From positions 2,213,001-2,277,000 of the forward strand of contig WUJK01000001.1 in the NCBI GenBank assembly GCA_011317545.1: a stretch of DNA of 64,000 bases. Direction: 5' to 3'. Within the stretch, counting starts at the first letter, position 1. Every line of letters starts with the position of its first letter. The notes under the pieces were generated by a model, which had not been told where the DNA came from, ran no database searches, and saw only the letters and a program-made list of their open reading frames with translations. The DNA is from Coniella vitis. Lineage: Eukaryota; Ascomycota; Sordariomycetes; Diaporthales; Schizoparmaceae. The position numbers and the translations under genes are program-made. Of this stretch, positions 12,374-22,487 are shown in pieces.

Positions 12374-13602
12374 CTAACGCTTGACCCAGGCAGGCTTCTT
12401 TCTGGCCTTGAGGTGACCGTGCTTCTTCCTTTCCACACCTCTTGGGTCACGGGTAACGACACCAGCTGCAGCACATATTAGCATCAGGATGACGATGATG
12501 ATGATGACGGAAAAGAAGAAGAAAAAGAAGGAGAAGGAGAGAATCGAGACATGAAAAACTTACCTCGCCGGAGAGCTGGCTTTAACGCGGGCTCATGGGC
12601 CAGTAGCGCCTTGCCAACAGCCATGGCAAGGGCTTCGGCCTGACCAGTAGTGCCTCCGCCGTCAACAAGCGCCCATACATTGTACTTGTCTGTTCTGGCT
12701 GTGGCCTTTAGTGCCCATACGGCGCTCTCACGATCATGGACGCGCCCAAACGCGTCGGACAGTGTTTTGCCGTTCACGAGAACCTCCCCAGTACCCTCAA
12801 CCACCCATGCACGTGCTGTTGATGTCTTTCTTTTGCCCACACCCAACGCCCTGCCGAATCTGTCGATGGGAATTGTCTTGACAAGTTGCTTGTGAGGTTG
12901 GAAGTCGCGCTTGAACTTGAGAATTGCCTCTTTCACCGCGGGCGTCTGGAGATGAGGGTGAATCTTGTTCAGTCTCCTGACAAGTGTCATACACTTTGCG
13001 TATTCGGATGCCTTGACATTTTCGCCTACAGCCAAGCGATAGTCTTTGAGCGACCTAAAGGCCACTTTTGCTTGCTGTTCGGAGGGAATTGTCGGATAGT
13101 GCGCGTATTTCCGCATCAGCTTCTGCAGCTGGAGGAAGCTGTCGTTGAATTCGGGCTGTCGCGAGAAGTAGGATGGTGAAACCGGCACAGGTCGTGCAGC
13201 AATGTTTATCTTCTCTTGCAGCATTTTGTGCTTTCGCCAGAGGTCGTCTTCACTACCATCTTCGCCCTGTTTGGACTGTGGCAGTTCCAGAGATAGTTGC
13301 TGAGTTTCCCCAGGTTCGTTGTTTGCTGCCGACTTGACAGCACGGTCTGTCTGCATCCCCCTCAATGTGTCACGAACCCTGTCCATACTGCTTGGATCAA
13401 CGCTTTGGTTCAGACTTGCTGCCATGAAATCGTCTTTCGAAGTGGTCTTGTCGGAAGGCCCATCGGTGGAGAGCGGCCTTGCATGTCGAGGCTTGGGGCT
13501 AATTTGCAAGCCCTGTATCATGTGCTGGAGCTGTTGCCATTGCGGCGCCGAGGTTGGGCGGCGACCTCCAAGACGGGCCAAGGTCGGTCGTAAGGATGCC
13601 AT
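12374..13602 (-). CDS. MRPS9: Mitochondrial small-subunit ribosomal protein uS9m
   Basis: Two exons, 13602-12564 and 12465-12374, encode 376 aa; the 98-nt intron is phase 1 (GTAAGT/GCAG). The C-terminal third is a clear ribosomal protein S9 domain: GVGKRKTSTARAWV, the VDGGGTTGQAEA segment, and the basic tail ending RKKPAWVKR that reaches the decoding centre in this family. The N-terminus (MASLRPTLARLGGRR) is Arg-rich without acids, as expected for a mitochondrial targeting sequence. Residues ~60-230 are a fungal-type extension. The frame continues 10 codons upstream only from a GTG, so the ATG at 13602 is the start. It is transcribed away from eEF1B-gamma across a 359-bp shared upstream region. 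Confidence 0.93.
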
Positions 13603-13961
13603 CTTCACCACCGCTGCCTCCTCATGTGCCACGCGTAAATGTTGCGCCCGTGATGCGGGTCTTCTTTGCAGCTGTCGAAGGGTGAGGTCAGCCTCAGAGA
13701 TTCTCAGAAATTGGTCGGTGCCGCGCTAGCCAATCAATTGCCCATGTAGCCCACTGTTAGGTAGCATGCCGAGAGCTAGCGGGTGTGCGCTAACAGCCAG
13801 CTTCCGGCGACAGAGATTGGGTAGACATTTGCTGCGGGGTGATGGTGGGACAATTTTTTTGTTCAGGCACACCAAACCCAACCTCCCACCTCTCTTTCTC
13901 CTTCGTTGACTCAAACTTTCCCCTCCATCTTTCACTTGTCACTCTGAAAACCAACGCAAAG
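13603..13961. promoter_or_regulatory. Divergent promoter, MRPS9 / eEF1B-gamma
   Basis: This 359-bp region separates two divergent translation genes. The side next to eEF1B-gamma is pyrimidine-rich (about 13875-13940, repeated CTCC/TCTTTC), a usual feature of strongly expressed fungal genes. A TGACTCA palindrome-like site (Gcn4/CPC1 type) lies at 13907-13913, about 50 bp before the ATG; it could be in the leader rather than the promoter. Transcription starts cannot be placed. Confidence 0.55.
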
Positions 13962-14269
13962 ATGGCTTTCGGCAAGCTCTACACCTACGAGGTAGGCTGA
14001 TGCCCTTTTGGACTTGATACTTTGCCCTCCCTACTTTCGAGTATAGGAGATTGACACTGCGGTCCATTGACAGAACAACCCCCGCTCGACGGCCATCCGC
14101 GCCGTCGCGAAGGCCAACGACCTCGACCTTGAGATCGTCGAGACCGACACCACCAACCCCTCCGCTGAGTACCTCAAGCTCAACAAGCTTGGCAAGGTGC
14201 CTACCTTCTTGGGCCAGGATGGTTACGCTCTTTACGAGTGCATGGCTATTGCCATCTACAGTAAGCCGT

Positions 14270-14314
<45 letters not shown>

Positions 14315-15693
14315 CTCATTAACCGGCAATATTCCATTGTAATGTGATGAGCTTTTCTTTTTCGAAAGAAATCTTGTTATCCCTGGCTAAATCATCTTTA
14401 TGTTGAAAATGTACACATCTGATCTTTCAATGGCTTTTGAATACTCTGTTGCTGCAAAATCTTGTTGGAAAGGAATCCGCTGACCCCGTCACGCAGTCAC
14501 CGTAGGTTGAACCCGGTCGGACCAATTTGCCATGATTTTCGACATCGTCCCGACAACCGATAGCCGTTGAACCAAGAGTTATTATGAAGGAATTGATAGA
14601 TACTAATCTTGAACGCAGTCTCAAAACGAGAAGACTACCCTGTTGGGCAAGACCAAGCAAGACTATGCCTCCATCCTCAAGTGGATGAGCTACTTCAACG
14701 TACGTTTTTGCCGTTCACCTTAGCCCTTCGCGAAATTTTGCAACATAGAAGCTGACTTGATCCAAACAGACCGAGGTTCTGCCCAACCTTGGCAAGTGGT
14801 ACCGCCCTCTGATCGGCCGTGACCCCTACAACAAGAAGAACGTCGACGACGCTTCTAAGATCACTGCCAAGGTTCTTGCTACCGTTGAGGAGCACCTGCA
14901 GCACAACACCTACCTGGTTGGCGAGCGCATCACTCTGGCCGACCTGTTCGCCACCGGCATCATTGCTCGTGGCTTCGAGTTCTTCTTCGACAAGCAATGG
15001 CGTCAACAGAACCCCAACATCTCCCGGTGGTACTCCACTGTCTACAACCAGCCCATCTACTCTGCTGTTGCCTCCAAGTTCGAGCTTCTTGATGCCCCTA
15101 AGCTCACCAACGTTGCCCCCAAGAAGCCCGAGCAGCCCAAGAAGGAGACTCCCAAGGCTGCCCCCAAGGCCGCTGCTGCCGAGGAGGAGCCCGCCGAGGC
15201 TCCCAAGCCTAAGCACCCTCTTGAGTCTCTTCCCCGCGCCTCCTTCGCTCTTGACGAGTGGAAGCGCTACTACTCTAACCACGATGAGGCTGAGTCCCTG
15301 AAGTGGTTCTGGGAGAACGTTCCCTTTACCGAGTACTCCATCTGGAAGTGCAGCTACAAGTACAACGATGAGCTCACCCTTACCTTCATGTCCAACAACC
15401 TGATTGGTGGCTTTAACAACCGCCTGGAGGGTTCCCGCAAGTACTTCTTTGGCTGCGCCTCCGTCTTCGGCGAGAACAACAACTCCGTCATTGAGGGTGC
15501 CTTTGTCATCCGTGGCGATGACTTCAAGCCCGTCTTCGACGTCGCTCCCGACTACGAGAGCTACAGCTTCGAGAAGCTTGACCCCACCAACCCTGAGCAC
15601 CGCGCCTACGTCGAGGCTCAGTGGACATGGGACAAGCCCGTTGTTGTTGACGGCAAGGAGTACAAGCATGCCTCTGGCAAGGTCTTCAAATAA
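13962..15693 (+). CDS. Translation elongation factor 1B gamma subunit
   Basis: Encodes 408 aa, the usual size for eEF1B-gamma, which anchors the nucleotide-exchange complex that recharges eEF1A. Exons: 13962-13991, 14074-14260, 14497-14501, 14619-14699, 14770-15693. The third is a 5-nt microexon (TCACC) flanked by AG and GT; it is needed to join AIAIY to TSQNEKTTLLG in frame and gives AIAIYITSQ. The N-terminal half is a glutathione-S-transferase-like fold (LYTYE...NPRSTAIRAVAKAN, GKVPTFLG, NTYLVGERITLADL). A Lys/Ala/Pro-rich linker follows at about 215-250. The C-terminal EF1G domain has LDEWKRYYSN, SNNLIGGFNNRLE and ends GKEYKHASGKVFK. Codon use is strongly biased to C-ending codons, as in highly expressed genes; this also produces the long antisense open frame at 14695-15669, which is a shadow. 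Intron 2 carries a T41 run. Confidence 0.96.
14272..14312 (+). repeat. T41 homopolymer in an eEF1B-gamma intron
   Basis: Forty-one consecutive T on the coding strand, starting 11 nt after the GTAAGC donor of the 236-nt intron 2. It is far from the acceptor, so it is not the normal polypyrimidine tract. The exact length may be a sequencing or assembly estimate. Confidence 0.95.
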
Positions 15694-16294
15694 GCGATTC
15701 CTTTTTCTTCATGACTGATGCCGATGCATGTTTGTAAGGTGGCAGGAGTTCACATTAATCGTCTCCACAAAATGAGATGCGGGATACCTAACTACTTCCT
15801 GGATCTTTTGAAGCCGGCCTAAGATTCTTTACGTTGATCGAGTTCTGTCTCATGCCGTGCTTAAATATTCATGAATAAAATGAAACAGAATGAAAGGACA
15901 AAAACTTGATGTGTATTGTTCCACTCCGACGAGATGTATACTCTATCTCTTTGAAGTTGCCGCAACATGTTAAGCATGGCCTACAATAACACCTCGATGG
16001 GTATTGAAGCCTCCGTAACGCCAGCTTGATCCGCGGAAAATCATGCACGAGGCCCCCAAAACTGTCGACCACGCCGTGCTTACAACTTGCCTAACGGGAA
16101 GATGCCTGCTCCTTCAAGATCCCTGGCTTGGTACTCGATTATGAGACACGACGCCATCAATAGCGCCGAGCACTATGGTGATGAGATGTGACAAGATCTT
16201 GATGCAGACATCTACGGCTGCCCAGCCCAGCCCAGGCGGCCCACAATAGCGACCCCGTCTCACCCCAATAGACAATACGTCTATTAACAGTACT
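15694..16294. other. Convergent 3' intergenic region
   Basis: Lies between the ends of eEF1B-gamma (plus) and the FCP1-like gene (minus). It must hold both 3' untranslated regions and poly(A) sites; an AATAAA-like word (GAATAAA) lies near 15872. No gene is visible. Confidence 0.6.
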
Positions 16295-17833
16295 CTATGC
16301 CATTTTGAACGGGTTCGCTCGCATATAAGCACTCACATCCTCATGGAAGCACAGCTCGTTGAGATAATCGTGGACACGCGGCAAGATATCGCCCTGCTCC
16401 TCCATGTCTCCCATAAATTCGGGCAGTGTAATCGCATTGTGCGGCTCGCTCCGCGCCTTTTCAGCCGAGTCGTCGATGAGCACCGTATTGCCTTGGTTCC
16501 AGCAACCGCCCTCGAAACCCTTGCGTCGGCTCGGGTACGCGCTTTTGACGAGCGGATCATTCCAAAGAGTCGTAAGGCGCTTGTAGCACTGCGTGCGTGC
16601 GTTGTAGTCCTTTTGGGTCAAGCCAAAGCGGTCACGGCCCCAGACAGCGACGACGTGTGGCAGCACCGCAGGTGGGATGAGCTGAGCGACCATGCGGCGG
16701 ACATTTTCGGGCCGTGCCGAGGACCAAATAACAACCCAAAAGGTGTCGATGCAGTAGTTGATAAATTGGTGGGCGTGTCGCCGGGCGAGGAAGTCGGTCG
16801 TGTTCTTGCGGCTGGGCCGGTAGAGGACAGTACCGTTGAGGTCAATGACGACAAGGAGGGGCCCTGGATTGGGGCGGCGTTTGGGAAGGAACGAGGCGCG
16901 CATAAGGTAGGCTGGGGTTGGGTCGGGGACACCGCCGGATTCTGCGCTTGGCGGGGAGATGGCGCTGCGGCCGCGGTCACGGGTGGCTTTTTGTTCTGCT
17001 GCGAGAACGCTTGAGTGTGTGGGTGGCATTGCGAGAGCGTTGCGCTCTGCGGGGGGTGTTGGTATAGAAGTGTTGTGCAGTTGTATTGGCGATGGTGCGG
17101 AAGAGTGGGGTTGGTATAATGCTGATACAGTGGCGAAGCGGTTGTCTTGGGGGAAGAAGCCTGATGAGTCTGAGCCGAAGCCCATATTCGCCGAGCTGGG
17201 CATGTTGTATGGTAATGGTAGTGGCTGCAGCCCGCTGTATAGGTTTGGCTGAGCAAGAGCCATGCTGAAGGGGTCCAGATTCCGCATTGCCTGGGGCAGC
17301 TGGTGTACAAATCCCGTCGCAAACGCATCAGGATCTAGTATTTGATTTGTGCCCGGCCACACTGAGACGTACGGGATCTTCTGCTCTTCATTTTGCACCC
17401 GATGGATCGTTGCAGTAGATTGAGAAGACACCACAGAATCTCCTGCCAGAGCTGCAGCGGCTGCAGCCTCCTGCGCCCGTCTTGCTCTCTGCTTCGTCTT
17501 GGGCATATCAGGCTGCCCGTCGTGCTTCTCAGCTTTGTAATATTCTGCTGCGGGGGAGACACGTAGGGAGGCCTTCACAGTCTTGACTCTGGAAACTGTG
17601 CCCTGCTTCTTGCTTGCTTTTACCAGTCTTGGGCCCTTTGTCTTCAGTCTCGACGCCTCCCCACAGCCCACAGGGGATTGCAACTGCGAATATGCTCGGC
17701 AGCAGACACCAGAAAGATGAGGTGTCACTGCTGGGAATCCCCGAGGAAAACGAGTGACCACCCTGAGTCCACCACCCATCCGATATCTGTTGGTGCAAGT
17801 ATACCGAGAAAAGATGCTGGAAGATGTCAACAT
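16295..17833 (-). CDS. FCP1-homology (NIF-type) phosphatase-like protein
   Basis: Single-exon frame of 512 aa from the ATG at 17833; the open frame extends 24 codons further only from a TTG. Residues ~325-500 form an FCP1/NLI-interacting-factor (HAD-type) domain. It contains LLVVIDLNGTVLYRP (motif I), VVIWSSARPENV (motif II, Ser present) and NTVLIDDSAEKA (motif IV aspartates). The usual motif I is DxDxT/V; here the second Asp is Asn (D331, N333), so the general acid is missing and catalysis may be weak or absent. The first 50 residues are Arg/Ser/Thr-rich with few acids and could be a mitochondrial targeting sequence. A later ATG (residue 110, MPKTKQRARR) would instead give a basic, possibly nuclear, N-terminus. 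The middle (~150-310) is Pro/Ser/Gln-rich and probably disordered. The physiological partner is unknown. Confidence 0.82.
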   Translation of the reverse strand: MLTSSSIFSRYTCTNRYRMGGGLRVVTRFPRGFPAVTPHLSGVCCRAYSQLQSPVGCGEASRLKTKGPRLVKASKKQGTVSRVKTVKASLRVSPAAEYYKAEKHDGQPDMPKTKQRARRAQEAAAAAALAGDSVVSSQSTATIHRVQNEEQKIPYVSVWPGTNQILDPDAFATGFVHQLPQAMRNLDPFSMALAQPNLYSGLQPLPLPYNMPSSANMGFGSDSSGFFPQDNRFATVSALYQPHSSAPSPIQLHNTSIPTPPAERNALAMPPTHSSVLAAEQKATRDRGRSAISPPSAESGGVPDPTPAYLMRASFLPKRRPNPGPLLVVIDLNGTVLYRPSRKNTTDFLARRHAHQFINYCIDTFWVVIWSSARPENVRRMVAQLIPPAVLPHVVAVWGRDRFGLTQKDYNARTQCYKRLTTLWNDPLVKSAYPSRRKGFEGGCWNQGNTVLIDDSAEKARSEPHNAITLPEFMGDMEEQGDILPRVHDYLNELCFHEDVSAYMRANPFKMA

Positions 17834-18360
17834 ACAAGGCTCACTGAATCGAGATGGTATCGAAGAGGGAAGACACACATTAACCAGTGCACAAATCCAA
17901 ATCAAATGGCGTGGTATTATGATAATAAGTCAAAGTATGGATAGCGTCAAGTATGCAGATAAGGTTGCTATTGAGAATAGACAGTGTCCTTCATCCCTAT
18001 GCAAAGTCTTGGTCGCCGTCGGGCTTGAAAGTATAAGTGAAGAAATAAGATCCACTGTAGTGAGATGGCTGGCCATATAAATTTCAAAACGCCGTCGATT
18101 TTGCAGCCGGGGGGATTTTTTGCTATCGATAAGCCGCATCCAAGGCCTATCGGTAGCAGTACATCTAGCGCCATGTTAGCAAGGCGAGAACATAAGGTAG
18201 CGGGACTTCAGCGGTGGTCATACCCCGGTCGGAATTTTTGACTGGCCGACTTCTTGCAAAGACGACCGCCATCAAAACCGTCCAACCCGAAATTTGGAAG
18301 ACTCAACAACAAAAAACAACAAAATTTCTCTGAATTTCTCGGCATCATTACGTGTTTCTC
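17834..18360. promoter_or_regulatory. Divergent promoter, FCP1-like gene / RRP36
   Basis: A 527-bp region between two divergent start codons. The RRP36 side ends in an A-rich leader with ACAACAAAAAACAACAAAA just before its ATG. No specific factor site can be assigned with confidence. Confidence 0.5.
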
Positions 18361-19381
18361 ATGGATTTCAGAAAGAGGAAGTTGCCTTCGCTTGGGCTGG
18401 AGCGGAGAGTGAGAGCAAGAGCAGAACCAGAGCCCGACTTGAATGATTTCTCTGAGAATGAGTCGGGAAGTGAAGCGCCGAGCGAGGAGAACTTTGATGA
18501 GCCACAGTCCGATATGGGAGCCGGGTCAGAAATTCAAGATGATGATCACGAACCTGTAAGTCGCATGGACTTGACACTCGTAAATCGGGCCTTGACTGAC
18601 GGTCAACCAGGATGCAAGTGATGCATCATCTGATGAAGAAGAGAATGCTTCTGTCGACGCGTCCAAAGTGTCCTTTGGTGCACTAGCCAAGGCACAGGCA
18701 ATGCTTCCACAAACTACACGTCGGAAGAAGAAGGGTCGCTCGGACGAGGACGATGCCACTCACCAAGACGACGTGTCCAAACCGAACACTTCGACGATGA
18801 AACGGGCTAAACCCCCGGCCAGGAGCAGCAAGCATGCGCCAATGGAGATGAGCAGCAAGCGGCAAGTCAGCCGCAAGCGCGAGATCATCCCCGTCAAGAA
18901 GCTCGAGGCTCGGGATCCCCGCTTCGACCCCTTGATTACGAGCCGGTCGTCTTCCTCGCAGGGCAATACCAGGGTCGACGAGGAGAGGGCGCGCCAAGCC
19001 TATGCATTTTTGGACGAGTACCGGGATGACGAAATGCGGCAACTCAAAACGGCCATAAAGAAGACCAAAAACTCTGCCGAAAAAGAGAAGTTGCAGCGTG
19101 CGCTCATGTCCATGGAAAGCAAGAAGAAAGCTAGAGACAGGAAGGACAAGGAGAAGGCTTTGATCGAGGAGCACAGACGTCGCGAGAAGGAGCTTGTTAA
19201 GGAGGGAAAGAAGGCTAGGCCCTTCTATCTGAAAAAATCAGAACAAAAGAAACAGTTGCTGGTAAACCAATTCACGGGTATGAGCGAAAGGCAACGGGAG
19301 AAGGCCATCGAGAAAAAGCGGAAGAAGATTACCGCAAAGGAGAAGAAGGAGCTTCCTATGATGAGAAGAGGATTCGAATAA
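18361..19381 (+). CDS. RRP36: rRNA biogenesis protein RRP36
   Basis: Two exons, 18361-18555 and 18611-19381, give 321 aa; the 55-nt intron (GTAAGT/CCAG) is phase 0. RRP36 is a nucleolar component of the small-subunit processome needed for early 18S rRNA cleavages. The first ~100 residues are acidic and Ser-rich. The conserved part starts at KREIIPVKKLEARDPRFDPL and continues through ARQAYAFLDEYRDDEMRQLK, a long Lys/Glu coiled coil, and the C-terminal signature GKKARPFYLKKSEQKK...LPMMRRGFE, which is diagnostic. The start is the ATG preceded by an A-rich leader; the frame upstream opens only from a GTG. Confidence 0.95.
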
Positions 19382-19601
19382 TGGAGTCCATGACATATCA
19401 CGCATTGCGGTATTTCGCCTCCATATGTGCATCCAAGCAAAAGATACCCTATAAAAAAGCACATTGAGCTTTGTATTCCGCTGATCTGAGTTGAGTTCTA
19501 TATTTTCCCACCGTGTGCTCCATTTTGATAATACAATATGGTGAAGATGCGTCTAATCACCGCCTGATGACCCGTAAAAGTTTGGCGCCTTACACAAGTG
19601 A

Positions 19602-21926
19602 TTATACAGATTGCTTTAGAATCCCGCTCTCTGCTACACTCTTTTCAAACATTTCTCTGCACCTAACTCGACTGCCCAGCCTCGCACACAGTAGGAAAGC
19701 ACCGCTAAGCTTCCGGTGGAGACTGTAAGTCTCTTCTGGTGGCGGCGCAAGTCTCTCTCGAATCATGACGGGAATTTGTGCCTTGACTCTTTCGGTGATT
19801 GTTTGGTCTCTAAAGTCGTACACCTCTGGTGCAGATGCGAGGAAAGGCTCGGCAAGCGTCAGCACACTGGCAGTGTGTGCGTCCAACATCGCCTTGCTCT
19901 CGTGTCCGGTGAGGTAGCCCAGTTTCTCAGATAAATCCTTGACAGTCTTGCGATCCGAACGCGAGGCTGCCGCTAGTAATTGAACATACAGCGTGATGAA
20001 GTGATCGGGATACTCGCGTGAAGCACCAAAATCCAACAGGACCAGGCGGTCACGGTTGAAGTCAAAGAGGAAGTTGGTCCAGTTGGGGTCTGTCTGCATG
20101 AAGTGGAACTCGACAATTTCCCGGAGACAAAGACGGAGGATCTGAGTTCCTATCCAGTCGCGTTGTTCCTGCGTGAAAGAGTTGATTCGAGTGACTCCCA
20201 CGCCATCCATAAATTCCATAGTCAGCACCTGCTTGCCAGATGCTTCCGGGTAGATCTGCGGAACCAGGAAGACATCATCCTCAGCTGCAAGAAGCTCGCG
20301 GTATCTCTGCGCACATTTTGCTTCGCGTTCGTAGTCGCATTCCCAACCAAGCTCTGTGCGAGCATTGTCGATCGTCTTGTTGAGGTAGAGGCCCTTGGGC
20401 AAGAGCTTGGTAGCCGCCAGCAACATGCCCAGGTTGTCCAAGTCGGAGTTGATGGAGTCTGCCACACCAGGAAATTGGATCTTGACGGCCACTTTGGCAC
20501 CATTTGACTTCAACGTCGCCCGATGTACTTGTCCGATTGACGCAGCAGCAATGGGCTTTTCCTCAAACTCGTCAAATAGATCCCGCCACCCAGGACCAAG
20601 GTTGGTTGTCAGAACCCGGTCGCGTTGCCAGGCCGGCATATAATCTGCTCGATCCTGAACCCTTTGCAGTACCTCTTGAATAGGCACGGGCAGCATTTTG
20701 GAGTCTTGGAAACTCATCATCTGACCGAGCTTGAGCGCAGCTCCTCTCATCTTGGACAGTTTGGAGACCAGTCTCTCCATGTTTGCCGGGCTGAGCATGA
20801 CGGATCCCGTGCTGCCTCCTCCTGTAACCCTACTGATGCTTTCATTGATGGCCCCAGCAAACATGCCAGCCGCTAAGCCGCCATAGTTCCATATTCTCCC
20901 AAACCGAGAAGATGGGACTCTAGACTCTCGCAATTCATATCCGGGTGTTGTTGGCGCTGCTGCCCTGCCGAGCATCTCCCCGAATTCTGCTGCATCAGCC
21001 TTTGTGACAGCGTCATCCGCGTCGCCTGAAGACTTCGCGCTGGATTCTCCAGCAGCCGGTTTTGGTTCTGGTTCCGGATATCGTGGAACCTCTATTTCCT
21101 CAGTTTCCCTGTAGCTCTCATGGGCTACTGGTAGTTGGGCCTCTGGAAATGAGGTAGTACTGGCTGCTTGCTGCGGATCCAAGTGCGAGGCTTCTGTCTC
21201 TAGGACATCCTTCGTTTCTTGCATCGGGAAGAGTTTTGATGCTATTCTCTCGTCTATCTCTTCAAGGATACTGGAGTTGCGTTCGGTGGCCTGCTTCCCA
21301 AGATCTACACTGCTTGGAATCCATGGATTGGGCGTTCGAATCGGAAGTCGATCTTTTTTGTCGCCTTTCCATAATGGACTGAGTCTGCTTCCACGCTGGG
21401 TGCGGAAGAGAGCGTCCAAGTTGACGTCCCCAGGTATTTTTTCTTCAGTTTGTTGCGTCTCGGCTTTGATCGGTTCTGTGGACCGCTGATTCCCAACTTT
21501 TAGCCTTTCTTCCTCATCTCTCTCGTTTCTGAGGTCCCATAGTGTCGCTGGTGCCTCAGCGGCCGGCTCGCCGCTCCGTTCTTCCAGGTTGCTTGCTACT
21601 TGTAGCTGAGCAGCCGTCGTCTGTTGCACTCTCACATCTCCTGCCGCAGTTGGGACCTCTGCTTCAACAGCCGTCGCGTTCGTAGGGCCGTCTCTTGCGA
21701 TATTAGTGGCTGTATCAGTGGTTGGGACATGTTCCTGCTCATAGGCTACGTTCGTAGGTTGAGGACCTCTTGGATTATTCTGCTTCCTCCTGAGAGCTGC
21801 GGCAACACTCGAGGTACGTCCATAATAGTCCAGTTGACCGCGCCGGAGTGCAATATGCTTGGATGCCACTGAGCGTGATGCGCCGAGGACCGCGGCGAAG
21901 TCAATGACAAAATTCACAAGCCCCAT
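19602..21926 (-). CDS. COQ8: COQ8/ABC1-family atypical kinase for ubiquinone synthesis
   Basis: Single exon, 774 aa. COQ8 proteins are mitochondrial ATPase/kinase-like proteins that support the coenzyme Q synthesis complex. All family motifs are present: KxGQ (KLGQ, 399-402), the Ala-rich loop AAASIGQ (~460-466) that replaces the Gly-rich loop, VAVK (479-482), QTDPNWTNFL (~611-620) and DFG (632-634). The N-terminal ~340 residues before the conserved core are unusually long. They are rich in Glu, Thr and Pro and probably disordered, while the start (MGLVNFVIDFAAVLGASRSV, then a basic stretch) fits import into mitochondria. It is followed on the same strand by ESS2 upstream and converges with RRP36 at 19382-19601. 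Confidence 0.95.
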   Translation of the reverse strand: MGLVNFVIDFAAVLGASRSVASKHIALRRGQLDYYGRTSSVAAALRRKQNNPRGPQPTNVAYEQEHVPTTDTATNIARDGPTNATAVEAEVPTAAGDVRVQQTTAAQLQVASNLEERSGEPAAEAPATLWDLRNERDEEERLKVGNQRSTEPIKAETQQTEEKIPGDVNLDALFRTQRGSRLSPLWKGDKKDRLPIRTPNPWIPSSVDLGKQATERNSSILEEIDERIASKLFPMQETKDVLETEASHLDPQQAASTTSFPEAQLPVAHESYRETEEIEVPRYPEPEPKPAAGESSAKSSGDADDAVTKADAAEFGEMLGRAAAPTTPGYELRESRVPSSRFGRIWNYGGLAAGMFAGAINESISRVTGGGSTGSVMLSPANMERLVSKLSKMRGAALKLGQMMSFQDSKMLPVPIQEVLQRVQDRADYMPAWQRDRVLTTNLGPGWRDLFDEFEEKPIAAASIGQVHRATLKSNGAKVAVKIQFPGVADSINSDLDNLGMLLAATKLLPKGLYLNKTIDNARTELGWECDYEREAKCAQRYRELLAAEDDVFLVPQIYPEASGKQVLTMEFMDGVGVTRINSFTQEQRDWIGTQILRLCLREIVEFHFMQTDPNWTNFLFDFNRDRLVLLDFGASREYPDHFITLYVQLLAAASRSDRKTVKDLSEKLGYLTGHESKAMLDAHTASVLTLAEPFLASAPEVYDFRDQTITERVKAQIPVMIRERLAPPPEETYSLHRKLSGAFLLCARLGSRVRCREMFEKSVAESGILKQSV

Positions 21927-22487
21927 CTTTCAATCAACGTTATTGGTCTCCTACGCTAACATCGGAAGCGCAAGTCGCATTTTGGTGAGCACGACTGAAT
22001 TGAAAGGGTGCACTAATAACCCCATGGTAGTAGAGAAACGAATCTGAAATTAATGGGACCTTGTGTATGTCATTGATATAATTATCCCTGCAGCCCTGTG
22101 AATAGCGGCAGGCAAAGGGTTAGGGTAGTCAGGTCATGAAGATACAAGGGAGAGTGCTTTTATTGAAGATAGAGTGCTGTACTATGTATAACCATTGAAT
22201 GACAGTGAGATGCACTGACTTAATTGGCTACCCAGAGCGCAATGACCCGGATTCACGACCAGTTCATGTTGGAATACCATAAGAGAGGCCTTGTATATGT
22301 TATCACAGTCTGCTCAATATGTGTGCATAATCGCGTGGTTGAAAACAAACGTACATGTTGATGTACAAGAGAATATGCCGAATCCTAGTCCTTCAATCTA
22401 TCTCAAAAGCAGTTTGTCATAGGCGCGGTGCTTGCGCGCGAGGGTATCATATATATCACTCTAAAATTTCAATGGTTCATCGTTTCA
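21927..22487. other. Intergenic: COQ8 upstream, ESS2 3' end
   Basis: A 561-bp spacer between two minus-strand genes. It should contain the ESS2 3' untranslated region and the COQ8 promoter. Nothing else is visible. Confidence 0.55.

Noticed and set aside
14695..15669. 324-codon open frame antisense to eEF1B-gamma
   Set aside because: It is a codon-bias shadow: strong use of C-ending codons removes stops from the opposite strand, and the sense frame is a clear protein.
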